A stretch of 35,659 nt of DNA from a virus. Positions within the stretch are counted from its first letter, which is position 1. Each line of letters opens with the position of its first letter. Position numbers and translations under genes: made by a program. The stretch is taken from the IMG/VR virus record IMGVR_UViG_3300032053_000255, positions 1-35,659 of that record; one strand, 5' to 3'. The notes beneath the pieces were generated by a model. That model searched no databases. It was not told where the DNA came from and worked only from the letters and a program-made list of their open reading frames with translations. This document shows, one piece after another, positions 6,939 through 13,343 of this stretch.

Positions 6939-7136
6939 TTATTCCTTTTCATTGTTATCAATAAACCAGTTTGTAAGCGGCCCGTGTTTTTGAATCAGTT
7001 TATATGCAGCATCGATGGCATCTTTCACTTTGAAATAATGACTGCCATCCATACTAATACTATGAGCAGCACAGTGCGCTGTTACTATAAGATTTTGTAA
7101 TTCGGCTAAAGCTTTAGCTAGATCTTCTGATTTCAT
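6939..7136 (-). CDS. Hypothetical protein
   Basis: 65 aa, helical, with an H-C-A-A-H motif in the middle; not recognised. ATG at 7136 is used rather than GTG two codons earlier. A poor -35/-10 pair (TTGTTA-18-TATTAT) lies in the 45 nt upstream, so a weak promoter is possible here. Confidence 0.6.
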   Translation of the reverse strand: MKSEDLAKALAELQNLIVTAHCAAHSISMDGSHYFKVKDAIDAAYKLIQKHGPLTNWFIDNNEKE

Positions 7137-7180
7137 AACCACAACATAATATTAAAGATTCACTCAATATAACAAGTATA

Positions 7181-7399
7181 TCACTCTTTAATGAAAAGTT
7201 CAAACAATTTTTCTCTGGCTCGAAGTCTTTCATTGCCCCAGGCTTTCATCTTTCCTCTAAAACAATCATATTCATAGTCGGCTGGACCTAAAGCTTCCTC
7301 AACTGCTTCCTGGTGATAATCATATACATTTCCGTTGATAGCTATATCAAACAACATTGTAAAGATATCTTTGCGGGTCAGTTTTTGTTTCTTGGTCAT
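7181..7399 (-). CDS. Hypothetical protein
   Basis: 72 aa, charged, N-terminal basic (TKKQKLTRK) then acidic/aromatic (A-D-Y-E-Y-D-C-F-R). GAGGG 5 nt before the ATG and an ATGA overlap with the DNA ligase stop show it is translated with the ligase. Not recognised; a ligase-associated role is only positional inference. Confidence 0.65.
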   Translation of the reverse strand: MTKKQKLTRKDIFTMLFDIAINGNVYDYHQEAVEEALGPADYEYDCFRGKMKAWGNERLRAREKLFELFIKE

Positions 7400-8295
7400 A
7401 TATCCCTCGGATCGCGCCAGCCCTTAAATATAGGAAAGCGGGGTAAAGTTTTGGCTCCAGAAGATTGAAATTTATAAGTCAATATTTTATTCAAGTATTT
7501 CTTTTGATGGTTCCAAATCTCGGCTCGCATGGCGTCATCAAATCCTGAGCCGATTCTAAATTCCAGGCCAGACTTACAATCCTTCACAACAAGAGCGCCC
7601 AGAGTATCTGCGCCCGTTAGATTGGCCTTGTGAGAGGATCTCTTCGTTCGACCAAATGCGTCCTTCTCAGCGGCATTCTCGTTGTGCATCTTCTCTTCCA
7701 TGTTAAGTACAATTGCTTCTGCATCAGTAAACCGCTTCATCTTAAGTAAAATCCCTTCACGAATAGTGCTGCGCCCAGTTTTATACTTCCCCTGTAAATC
7801 TCGAATCATTACGCCTTCATAACCTTTAGACAGGCAGAGAGATTCATAGTCTTCAAGTTCTTTGACGTTGTTGATGATCTCTGGAAATAAACAGATGACG
7901 TGCTTGTTGATTAGATTCTTAGTCTCACCAGTATTCCAATGATACCAATCGAGCAAATCTTCCATACGTTTGCAGTAGGGTTTGGCCAAATCGTCTTTGA
8001 CATAATCAAAAGCATAGAAGATAAAGTCCGGTTCGCCAGCTTCGGTCATACACATTGATTGCACTTCATTGAAGGTCTTGCCCGGATATAGAACTTCTCC
8101 ATCTATTTGATCGGGAAGAATTTTTTCAAGAGTGGTTCGGATATAATGATTCGGAAATGGTTTGAAGTTTCTGGTTACAACTTTGTCGCCAATCTTTAGG
8201 CAACGAACGCCATCTAACTTGGTGGTTGCTCCGATAGGATATTTTAAAGTGGTTATATCTTCAACTGCTGAAGCTAAAAGAGGTTTAGTAATCAT
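7396..8295 (-). CDS. ATP-dependent DNA ligase (T7-like)
   Basis: 299 aa. Joins 3'-OH and 5'-phosphate ends at DNA nicks through an enzyme-AMP intermediate. The adenylated lysine is K26 in motif I K-L-D-G-V-R. Further nucleotidyltransferase motifs are D-G-E (65-67), F-Y-A-F-D-Y (93-98), E-G-V-M-I-R-D (160-166) and L-L-K-M-K-R (183-188), followed by an OB-fold C-terminal domain. The length is a little below T7 ligase (~359 aa). It acts in phage DNA replication and repair in the cytoplasm. The 72-aa gene follows with ATGA coupling. Confidence 0.93.
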   Translation of the reverse strand: MITKPLLASAVEDITTLKYPIGATTKLDGVRCLKIGDKVVTRNFKPFPNHYIRTTLEKILPDQIDGEVLYPGKTFNEVQSMCMTEAGEPDFIFYAFDYVKDDLAKPYCKRMEDLLDWYHWNTGETKNLINKHVICLFPEIINNVKELEDYESLCLSKGYEGVMIRDLQGKYKTGRSTIREGILLKMKRFTDAEAIVLNMEEKMHNENAAEKDAFGRTKRSSHKANLTGADTLGALVVKDCKSGLEFRIGSGFDDAMRAEIWNHQKKYLNKILTYKFQSSGAKTLPRFPIFKGWRDPRDI

Positions 8296-8303
8296 TGTAC
8301 ACT

Positions 8304-8513
8304 TTACTTCTTTATAATATTTCTTTTAATTAGTTCATTTTCTAATAACTCTCGGGCCACGGTGAATCCAGTCACATAGCCAATAGCTTCCTGATTGCCC
8401 TCAGTTGGATTTGAATAGTCTGCATTATGTAGTTTCTTTATTACGGCATTAGTATATTCTTGTTCTTTCGAAAGAAACTGGTTGTAAATTTCCAATAAGA
8501 TTTTCTTGCTCAT
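8304..8513 (-). CDS. Hypothetical protein
   Basis: 69 aa, helical, not recognised. AGGG 8 nt before the ATG is a fair ribosome binding site. The centre reads G-N-Q-E-A-I-G-Y-V-T-G-F-T-V-A-R-E-L-L-E, similar in style to small helical phage proteins. It directly precedes the ligase gene with an 8-nt gap. Confidence 0.65.
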   Translation of the reverse strand: MSKKILLEIYNQFLSKEQEYTNAVIKKLHNADYSNPTEGNQEAIGYVTGFTVARELLENELIKRNIIKK

Positions 8514-8522
8514 ATAGTAACC

Positions 8523-8735
8523 CTAAAATAATATATTTAATCGATTGCGGGCACTTATCATATAGTTATAACCAGTTATTGAAATAGAATTGTAATGAAA
8601 AGAGTATCCTTTTTCAACAAAGTTTGCAACTATGTTTCCATTAGCAAGCGCGGTTCCCATAGACCGAATATGCTTTCTCAGTTGTTCCTCAGTCATTTTC
8701 ATATCTTGAAGAACTGCTTGAAGTGGATTAGTCAT
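8523..8735 (-). CDS. Hypothetical protein
   Basis: 70 aa, not recognised. The start at 8735 has GAGG about 9 nt upstream and overlaps the preceding stop by 8 nt; longer upstream frames would run deep into the preceding gene. The first half is helical (M-T-E-E-Q-L-R-K-H-I-R), the second half beta-like (Y-S-F-H-Y-N-S-I-S-I-T-G-Y-N-Y). Confidence 0.6.
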   Translation of the reverse strand: MTNPLQAVLQDMKMTEEQLRKHIRSMGTALANGNIVANFVEKGYSFHYNSISITGYNYMISARNRLNILF

Positions 8736-8913
8736 TTGATTTAACCTCATAATGTAGGCAGCCAAAGTTTTCATCTGCCGGTAAATGGAACTCAAATTTT
8801 TTACACCAAGATTCAAATTCGTCGCAGCAGTCTCTATACACTTCTAGATATACTTTGACCCGGTTAAGTGCGGTGTGTTCTTCTCGAAACAAAGAACGAA
8901 TTGAATCTTTCAT
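8728..8913 (-). CDS. Hypothetical protein
   Basis: 61 aa with four cysteines (two adjacent, C-C-D-E-F, and C-K-K-F, C-L-H-Y), possibly metal-binding but without a standard C-x2-C pair. Charged helical N terminus. Its ATG overlaps the stop of the membrane microprotein gene 8910-9077. Confidence 0.6.
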   Translation of the reverse strand: MKDSIRSLFREEHTALNRVKVYLEVYRDCCDEFESWCKKFEFHLPADENFGCLHYEVKSND

Positions 8914-9077
8914 AGTAATGTTGCCCTTATAATTTCTGCAACAGCGATACCAGCAGTTACATTAAAGAATATAACATTAAACAAATCTCTCTTGGTTCCT
9001 TCTGGAGTTAGATAATTCATTGTGTTCATATACACGGCCAACAAACTTAAAGGCGCTAGAATGATTGCACTTATCAT
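8910..9077 (-). CDS. 55-aa two-span membrane protein
   Basis: Two hydrophobic stretches (about residues 2-17 and 33-50) separated by a short polar loop with P-E-G-T-K-R-D. Both ends couple by overlap with neighbours (ATGA). It is too small for a typical holin and lies in the early region, so a lysis role is not suggested. Confidence 0.6.
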   Translation of the reverse strand: MISAIILAPLSLLAVYMNTMNYLTPEGTKRDLFNVIFFNVTAGIAVAEIIRATLL

Positions 9078-9262
9078 TTTCTAAACTCCTCCACAGTAAA
9101 GACCGACCCCTTGCTAAATCTTGAAGCATTGTAATCCACATTTTCGAATGCTTCTTCTTTTGACTTGGCCCATATACTAGTCCATTCATCGTCGCCCGGA
9201 TCCCAATGATTGCAGAGCCAAACAATAAACTTTTTCTTTCTTGAAGTCTTTTTGGTTTTCAT
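9074..9262 (-). CDS. Hypothetical protein, basic N terminus
   Basis: 62 aa; begins K-T-K-K-T-S-R-K-K-K, then W-L-C-N-H-W-D-P-G-D-D-E-W, a tryptophan-rich acidic strand. AAGGGG ahead of the ATG and ATGA overlap with the upstream gene support the start. It resembles phage proteins that carry a short 'W-x-A-x-S-x-E-E-A' segment; no function is known to me. Confidence 0.65.
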   Translation of the reverse strand: MKTKKTSRKKKFIVWLCNHWDPGDDEWTSIWAKSKEEAFENVDYNASRFSKGSVFTVEEFRK

Positions 9263-9681
9263 TTCTTCCCCTTCAAATTCGAATCAATATACTCTTGAGT
9301 GACACCAGCCTTAGCCAAAAGACTTACAGCAATTCCTTGGCAGGGAACACCAGATATCTGCCAGCCGTCATTCTCCTTGCCCCAAGCATAAGGTCTTGAT
9401 TGTCCGTAAGCTCTGGCTTCTTCTCTGAGAAGAAACACGGCCTCAGTATACCAAGTGTCATCTTCGAATTCAAGCAAGCATTTAGGATAGCGCCCTTCAT
9501 CTTCAAAGTCTTTTACATAGTCTATGATTTCTCGGATTGACTTGGTATGGTTCAAGCAACCTTCAATAACCTCTCGGCGATCCATATAATCGAGGTCTGA
9601 CCGATTGGTGATGATCTTTTGACGAGTCTGGAACAACCAAACACAATTCTGAGTTGCCGCATCTGCCCATTGCTGAATCAT
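9259..9681 (-). CDS. Hypothetical protein
   Basis: 140 aa, acidic, soluble, not recognised. ATG at 9681 follows the preceding stop at once (TAA-T-ATG) and has GGGAG about 9 nt upstream; a TTG five codons earlier is less likely. N-terminal half helical, C-terminal half with aromatic-rich Y-A-W-G-K-E-N-D-G-W-Q. Confidence 0.65.
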   Translation of the reverse strand: MIQQWADAATQNCVWLFQTRQKIITNRSDLDYMDRREVIEGCLNHTKSIREIIDYVKDFEDEGRYPKCLLEFEDDTWYTEAVFLLREEARAYGQSRPYAWGKENDGWQISGVPCQGIAVSLLAKAGVTQEYIDSNLKGKK

Positions 9682-9682
9682 A

Positions 9683-9961
9683 TTACTTTCTCCCAAAGAG
9701 TTCTAAAAGATGCCACACGAAATCATCAACTAGAGACTGCCGGAACACAATGCTATAGTTTTCAAGGATGGGCGATAAGTCCCAGCCAGTGCCTACAATC
9801 GCGTAGTGTCTTTGCCGTGGTTCGTTCTCTGTTCGAACGGCGCACCAGATACAGAATGTTCCATTTTGAATATCAAAATGAACAAAGTCTTCATCAGCTG
9901 GGATGCTGATGTCTGTTTGTTCTCCGGGGCCGTGTAAGGGATATTTGTAGATAGTCAACAT
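9683..9961 (-). CDS. Conserved short phage protein (IYKYPL family)
   Basis: 92 aa. The pattern M-L-T-I-Y-K-Y-P-L ... QNGTFCIWCAVRTE ... IVGTGWDL matches, from memory, a widespread uncharacterised family of phage and bacterial small beta proteins. GGAGG 7 nt before the ATG at 9961 is very strong and overrules the upstream TTG. TAATG overlap with the upstream gene. Confidence 0.75.
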   Translation of the reverse strand: MLTIYKYPLHGPGEQTDISIPADEDFVHFDIQNGTFCIWCAVRTENEPRQRHYAIVGTGWDLSPILENYSIVFRQSLVDDFVWHLLELFGRK

Positions 9962-10302
9962 TATAGTTCCTCCACACAACCATAGCCATTAGAACGATAT
10001 GGAATCAGAGTCTCGCCATCCAGCGCAAAGAAGTCAGCGCCTTGAATTTTGGTGACCTTGATATTGCCCATCACGAAAAACAGCGGCAGCTGATAGTTGC
10101 CAGTTGGCTTGAAGACTTTTAAAGGTTTCTGGCATTCACAAAGAATGAAAGTTTGCTTGGGGCCTTTGACCTCGATTGTTTTCCAAGACTCTCTCTGAGT
10201 GATATCGCCGACCTGATACTTGGCGAAGAGGTTTACAGACTTGGTGAATTGTCCGGTCTTGCGTTCAAACTTATGTACGAAACGTTCTTTGATGATCAAC
10301 AT
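9961..10302 (-). CDS. Hypothetical protein
   Basis: 113 aa, basic N-terminal half, beta-like C-terminal half (Q-L-P-L-F-F-V-M-G-N-I-K-V-T-K-I). Not recognised. First gene downstream of the promoter at 10340-10368, so it heads a transcription unit running to the genes below it. Confidence 0.65.
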   Translation of the reverse strand: MLIIKERFVHKFERKTGQFTKSVNLFAKYQVGDITQRESWKTIEVKGPKQTFILCECQKPLKVFKPTGNYQLPLFFVMGNIKVTKIQGADFFALDGETLIPYRSNGYGCVEEL

Positions 10303-10339
10303 ATCACAAGCTCATAATCAAATCATCTTCTATACTTCA

Positions 10340-10368
10340 ATCTTATCAAAGATAGAAGAAGCTGTCAA
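10340..10368 (-). promoter_or_regulatory. Sigma70-like promoter TTGACA-17-TAAGAT
   Basis: Minus strand: TTGACA (10363-10368), 17 nt, TAAGAT (10340-10345), in an 88-nt gap between genes and about 38 nt before the ATG at 10302. The -35 is perfect, the -10 matches four of six. Confidence 0.55.
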
Positions 10369-10390
10369 ATTATTATTTAATGTAATGATA

Positions 10391-10585
10391 TTAAGAAGTT
10401 ACGTCATATTCTTCTATATGTACTGTCCAGGGCAATCGATCTTTCTTTTTCTTTTTGTCGTCGTCTTTCCAGAAAGTTATAACAGCATCATTGGCTAGTT
10501 GCTCGTTGGCATAGCACCCAATGACATGATATTCGGTGCCGTCGCCCAGCCAGTAGATTTCTTTTATGACAAGATAAACTTTCAT
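10391..10585 (-). CDS. Hypothetical protein
   Basis: 64 aa, mixed: a short beta-like start (M-K-V-Y-L-V-I-K-E-I-Y-W), then a lysine run D-D-D-K-K-K-K-K-D. The N-terminal pattern (V-Y-L-V-x8-G-C-Y-A-N-E-Q-L-A-x-D-A) is common in small phage proteins of unknown function. ATGA overlap with the upstream gene. Confidence 0.65.
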   Translation of the reverse strand: MKVYLVIKEIYWLGDGTEYHVIGCYANEQLANDAVITFWKDDDKKKKKDRLPWTVHIEEYDVTS

Positions 10586-10773
10586 TTGTTCTTGTAATAA
10601 GATTCCTTTGCTGAATCAATCATTGCTTTTAATTCTTCTGATGGCGGCTCAAATATAGAATAATCTTTAAAGAAATCAAAGCGGTGCTTGTAGTATCCCT
10701 TATAGGTTCTATAAAAGATCCCGTGATAAGTATGCCGCTGAAAAAATTTTCTCCAGATTCTTTTATTTGTCAT
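10582..10773 (-). CDS. Small basic protein after tRNA-Thr
   Basis: 63 aa, rich in R, K, H, F and Y (H-G-I-F-Y-R-T-Y-K-G-Y-Y-K-H-R). I start it at 10773, nine nt past the tRNA 3' end; a longer frame would overlap the tRNA. Not recognised. The start lacks a Shine-Dalgarno. Confidence 0.6.
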   Translation of the reverse strand: MTNKRIWRKFFQRHTYHGIFYRTYKGYYKHRFDFFKDYSIFEPPSEELKAMIDSAKESYYKNK

Positions 10774-10781
10774 ATAAAATT

Positions 10782-10856
10782 TGGAGCATCTGTCTGGACT
10801 TGAACCAGAAAAATCCTGATTACAAATCAGGTGCATTACCATTATGCTACAGATGC
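10782..10856 (-). tRNA. tRNA-Thr (anticodon UGU)
   Basis: 75 nt with encoded CCA. Acceptor GCATCTG/CAGATGC, D arm GCAT-AATGGTA-ATGC, anticodon stem CCTGA/TCAGG around TTTGTAA (anticodon TGT, reads ACA), T arm TCTGG-TTCAAGT-CCAGA, discriminator T. All stems pair fully. The 5' end directly abuts the stop codon of the gene at 10857-11153, so it must be cut out of the operon transcript. It may supply a codon common in this AT-rich phage. Confidence 0.95.
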
Positions 10857-11153
10857 TTATTTTAAACCCCCTCCCCTAAAAAACTGTTCGCTCAATTCTT
10901 CCTGCATCAATTTATGTAGATGCTCATAGACTTGCTTGTCAATATACAAGTTCTTAAAGTAATCTAAGTCTTGTGCATCTAGAGTTTTGTGATCTGTTGC
11001 AACATTTTTCTTGATAATATCAGCCATCTTTTCATTAATGTCAGCTATCTTTTTCTCCAAATCTTCCATTGTCATCTGTATATTTTTAAACTTTCTTTTT
11101 GCTTCTTCGATCTTTTTCTTCTCGGAGTTTGACTGCGTTCTTCTCGCTGGCAT
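10857..11153 (-). CDS. Coiled-coil protein, start nested in membrane gene
   Basis: 98 aa, highly charged, with a long heptad-like helix (M-E-D-L-E-K-K-I-A-D-I-N-E-K-M-A-D-I-I-K-K). AGGA 5 nt before the ATG at 11153 favours this start, which lies 68 nt inside the upstream membrane protein gene in another frame. The ATG at 11075 would avoid the overlap but has no ribosome binding site. Confidence 0.65.
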   Translation of the reverse strand: MPARRTQSNSEKKKIEEAKRKFKNIQMTMEDLEKKIADINEKMADIIKKNVATDHKTLDAQDLDYFKNLYIDKQVYEHLHKLMQEELSEQFFRGGGLK

Positions 11154-11241
11154 TCTTATCCTGTAGGAAGGTTAAAACGATTCCGAGTACTCCACCAAGT
11201 TGCAGAAGGACTACGAGTATGAGTGCGGTTGCTTCATCCAT
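11086..11241 (-). CDS. Single-span membrane protein with basic tail
   Basis: 51 aa: M-D-E-A-T, then ~20 hydrophobic residues (A-L-I-L-V-V-L-L-Q-L-G-G-V-L-G-I-V-L), then a charged tail ending R-R-S-K-K-K-V. Orientation is probably N-out, basic tail in the cytoplasm. Its 3' part overlaps the coiled-coil gene. Topology recalls an inner-membrane spanin subunit, but no outer-membrane lipoprotein partner is present. Confidence 0.6.
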   Translation of the reverse strand: MDEATALILVVLLQLGGVLGIVLTFLQDKNASEKNAVKLREEKDRRSKKKV

Positions 11242-11257
11242 AAGTACAAAGAGCTTA

Positions 11258-11485
11258 TCATAGAAGTTCTGAAAGATCAAATACTATTCGTTTATTTCTA
11301 CCAACCAATCGTATTATTTTATGACGATATGCGGTATCAATGAATATAGATGGCACCCTATAGTCACTAGAGTTGTGGTGCCCCCTTCCAATGAAATATG
11401 AAAAGAATCTAATCTCGTGATTAACAACAACCCGAAAGGCATCATATATAATATTGTTCTTTGGAAGTTTAAAAGTTTTTAACAC
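11258..11485 (-). CDS. KLP-N family protein
   Basis: 75 aa, GTG start overlapping the upstream stop by 7 nt. N-terminal L-K-T-F-K-L-P-K-N-N, central P-S-I-F-I-D strand, end F-D-L-S-E-L-L. It contains the identical 19-nt stretch (11452-11470) found in two members of the other block 6 kb away. Last member of block 2. Confidence 0.7.
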   Translation of the reverse strand: MLKTFKLPKNNIIYDAFRVVVNHEIRFFSYFIGRGHHNSSDYRVPSIFIDTAYRHKIIRLVGRNKRIVFDLSELL

Positions 11486-11700
11486 AGGAGTTCGCCGGTA
11501 TTAAATACTATTTGCTTTCTGCCGTTGTACATTACAAGTTTCAATGGTATTGTTTCATTTCTTTTCTGAATATAAATTGTTGCTGTATCGGTACTTGGCA
11601 TATGATGGTTGTCCATAAACCGAAACATCCGCCCACTGATAATCCTCAACACTTTGAAATGTGTTTTGTTTTGTGGAAGTTTAAAGTTTCTGGTGCTCAT
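11479..11700 (-). CDS. KLP-N family protein
   Basis: 73 aa. N-terminal R-N-F-K-L-P-Q-N-K-T-H-F-K, central A-T-I-Y-I-Q, end F-N-T-G-E-L-L-C. ATGA overlap with the upstream member. Basic in the second half (K-R-N-E-T-I-P-L-K). Function unknown. Confidence 0.75.
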   Translation of the reverse strand: MSTRNFKLPQNKTHFKVLRIISGRMFRFMDNHHMPSTDTATIYIQKRNETIPLKLVMYNGRKQIVFNTGELLC

Positions 11701-11903
11701 CTTAAATTTTCAAATCCAAATTCAACATTTGGTCTATTCCCGGTTACCGTCATTCCGTGTTTGCTAAAGTAAACCGCGACGTGCCGGTCTAAGTCTTTAA
11801 ACAGTTTGAACAGGTCAAAAGAAAATACACATCCGGGTTCTGTATGAAAGACAAATGCAAATCTGGTGTCATTGTGTGGGATGATATAATGATGAGATTT
11901 CAT
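11697..11903 (-). CDS. KLP-N family protein
   Basis: 68 aa. N terminus M-K-S-H-H-Y-I-I-P-H-N-D-T-R-F keeps P-x-N-x-T-x-F but not K-L; centre H-V-A-V-Y-F-S-K-H-G-M-T-V; end F-G-F-E-N-L-R. ATGA overlaps on both sides. Phenylalanine-rich middle (V-F-S-F-D-L-F-K-L-F). Confidence 0.7.
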   Translation of the reverse strand: MKSHHYIIPHNDTRFAFVFHTEPGCVFSFDLFKLFKDLDRHVAVYFSKHGMTVTGNRPNVEFGFENLR

Positions 11904-12136
11904 TTTAACTGATCCAAATCAAAACTTATCCCGCAGTTAAGCCTTGTAATAATCGTCAGTCTTCCACGGAAAATGCGGATATTTGCAATATTTTGAATAT
12001 CATCTGCCACGGTCAAATTAAAATGATCATAGTCAGTGCCAGTCAGCATATTAGGATTGATCACAGGCCGAGTCATTGTCTTGACATGACTGCTTCGTAT
12101 ACGATATTTTTGTCTCGGTGGATCGTAGTAACTCAT
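11900..12136 (-). CDS. KLP-N family protein (divergent)
   Basis: 78 aa. The N terminus (M-S-Y-Y-D-P-P-R-Q-K-Y-R-I) has lost the K-L-P-x-N motif; the C-terminal half keeps the hairpin (A-N-I-R-I-F-R-G-R-L-T-I-I) and F-D-L-D-Q-L-K. ATG at 12136 overlaps the upstream stop (ATGA), which decides it over a TTG three codons earlier. Confidence 0.65.
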   Translation of the reverse strand: MSYYDPPRQKYRIRSSHVKTMTRPVINPNMLTGTDYDHFNLTVADDIQNIANIRIFRGRLTIITRLNCGISFDLDQLK

Positions 12137-12405
12137 CGTAGACAATCAAATTTAATATTAAATTTGATATCAAATTTAATTCCGGCCTTCTTTGGAACCG
12201 CACCAACATTTCCACCCATACTAATACATGCTAGACCGTGTTCACGAATAACTAAATCATAGTGCATTCCTACTTTATAGAGGTCATCCACCCCCGCATC
12301 TACTCTATGCACGGTTACAAGTTCAAAAAAGTTAGTACTCGGTTCATAACTAATAGACTTGAACGCGGTTTTATTAATCGGCAAGCTATACCATTTTCTG
12401 GCCAT
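12133..12405 (-). CDS. KLP-N family protein with C-terminal tandem repeat
   Basis: 90 aa. N-terminal W-Y-S-L-P-I-N-K-T-A-F-K-S-I. Near the end, K-F-D-I-K-F-N-I-K-F-D-C-L-R arises from three 12-nt tandem repeats, which duplicate the family's terminal K-F-D element. The start follows the upstream stop directly (TAA-ATG). Confidence 0.7.
   Translation of the reverse strand: MARKWYSLPINKTAFKSISYEPSTNFFELVTVHRVDAGVDDLYKVGMHYDLVIREHGLACISMGGNVGAVPKKAGIKFDIKFNIKFDCLR
12148..12177 (-). repeat. 12-nt tandem repeats forming two overlapping palindromes
   Basis: AAATTT recurs at 12148, 12160 and 12172. The spacing makes two perfect 18-bp palindromes, AAATTTAATATTAAATTT (12148-12165) and AAATTTGATATCAAATTT (12160-12177). 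They are coding sequence in the KLP-N gene, but could also bind a dimeric protein. Confidence 0.8.
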
Positions 12406-12603
12406 TTAATTCAGCTCAGAGAAGTAAAAGGTTTTCTCTTTTCCGTTCGGCTGATTCTTAACCGTCACCCGGTCTACATAAATGTAGATTCGGATCTCGT
12501 CTTCGTTCTTGAACACTTTCGAAGAGGCGACAGTAATACAATCGTCGGTCACATCAATTACCTCAAAGCCTGTATCGTTTTGAGGAAGCTTATACCACGC
12601 CAT
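12406..12603 (-). CDS. KLP-N family protein
   Basis: 65 aa. N-terminal M-A-W-Y-K-L-P-Q-N-D-T-G-F-E-V-I, central I-R-I-Y-I-Y-V-D-R-V-T-V, end F-Y-F-S-E-L-N. It is the most compact member, so it may show the minimal fold. AGGAG about 8 nt before the ATG is a strong ribosome binding site, the only one of this strength in block 2. Confidence 0.75.
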   Translation of the reverse strand: MAWYKLPQNDTGFEVIDVTDDCITVASSKVFKNEDEIRIYIYVDRVTVKNQPNGKEKTFYFSELN

Positions 12604-12616
12604 AATGTTTCTCCTA

Positions 12617-12829
12617 TTAAAAATCCGTCCACCAAAATATATTTGTATTGTTGTTTTTATCTGAGGTATTCACCCAGATATATTTTTCATTAATAGATAT
12701 TCTTATATCTTTCTGTATAGGGCTTGATCCGAAAACGTGTATAGCTCCACCACTCACCAGGGCGCTGGGCCACACTATAACTCGTGTTATTCCAATATTA
12801 TTCACGGGAACATTGCAAATCTTCTCCAT
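12617..12829 (-). CDS. KLP-N family protein (first of block 2)
   Basis: 70 aa. N-terminal C-N-V-P-V-N-N-I-G-I matches the P-x-N-N part; centre I-R-I-S-I-N-E-K-Y-I-W-V; end F-W-W-T-D-F without L-K. No Shine-Dalgarno; the promoter -10 at 12836-12841 is only 6 nt from the ATG, so transcription would start at or near the start codon. Confidence 0.65.
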   Translation of the reverse strand: MEKICNVPVNNIGITRVIVWPSALVSGGAIHVFGSSPIQKDIRISINEKYIWVNTSDKNNNTNIFWWTDF

Positions 12830-12835
12830 ACTTTA

Positions 12836-12864
12836 ATCATCTCACAAGTTAACAAATATGTCAA
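12836..12864 (-). promoter_or_regulatory. Sigma70-like promoter TTGACA-17-GATGAT (block 2)
   Basis: Minus strand: TTGACA (12859-12864), 17 nt, GATGAT (12836-12841). Placed in the only gap upstream of KLP-N block 2, so it probably drives the seven-gene block. The short distance to the ATG at 12829 suggests a leaderless message. Confidence 0.5.
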
Positions 12865-13043
12865 CTATTATAGTTATCAGAATCATACGCTTCGAACAAC
12901 CATTTTACAAATTCTTCCTCGTATTTTTCAACAATAAAGGCACCTTGCGAGTCTTCGTGCCCCAATGCCAAACCATGTTTTTGATATACTTCGACGATAT
13001 CATTTAAGAACGATTGAATCTTTTGTGTACGAACAATTACCAT
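12861..13043 (-). CDS. Hypothetical protein
   Basis: 60 aa, acidic C terminus, helical; not recognised. AGGA 7 nt before the ATG is a good ribosome binding site. It overlaps the upstream gene by 7 nt. Its last codons overlap the -35 region of the block 2 promoter. Confidence 0.6.
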   Translation of the reverse strand: MVIVRTQKIQSFLNDIVEVYQKHGLALGHEDSQGAFIVEKYEEEFVKWLFEAYDSDNYNS

Positions 13044-13342
13044 ATAATTCCTATTCTTGCTAAAAAATATCTCATGCAGCCCCAGACTCTAGCAATTGTA
13101 TACAGTACATATGCCATGTCGATTAAATCTCGGTTTCCGTTTGATGATCTGATAAGTTTTCTAAAAAGTTTATTATCAAGGTCAATCGAATCTTGCGATG
13201 GATCGGGCCAGTCAATCTTTTGATATTGAAGGTCGTGCCACTTGCCGTCTTCGTTGAAAGGATTATCTTTGCGAAAGCTGCCGTGAGTCTTTCCAAAATC
13301 AACGAGTTGCCAGACATGATATAGTGCTTTTAACCAGCGCAT
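13037..13342 (-). CDS. Hypothetical protein
   Basis: 101 aa, soluble, not recognised. The start follows the upstream stop at once (TAA-T-ATG). Central acidic stretch D-W-P-D-P-S-Q-D-S-I-D-L-D, then a helical end with aromatic residues. Confidence 0.65.
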   Translation of the reverse strand: MRWLKALYHVWQLVDFGKTHGSFRKDNPFNEDGKWHDLQYQKIDWPDPSQDSIDLDNKLFRKLIRSSNGNRDLIDMAYVLYTIARVWGCMRYFLARIGIIW

Positions 13343-13343
13343 A

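Noticed and set aside
10857-11241. Overlapping membrane and coiled-coil genes as a spanin pair
   Set aside because: The overlap topology is spanin-like, but the second protein has no signal peptide or lipobox cysteine and the pair lies in the accessory region next to no lysis gene.
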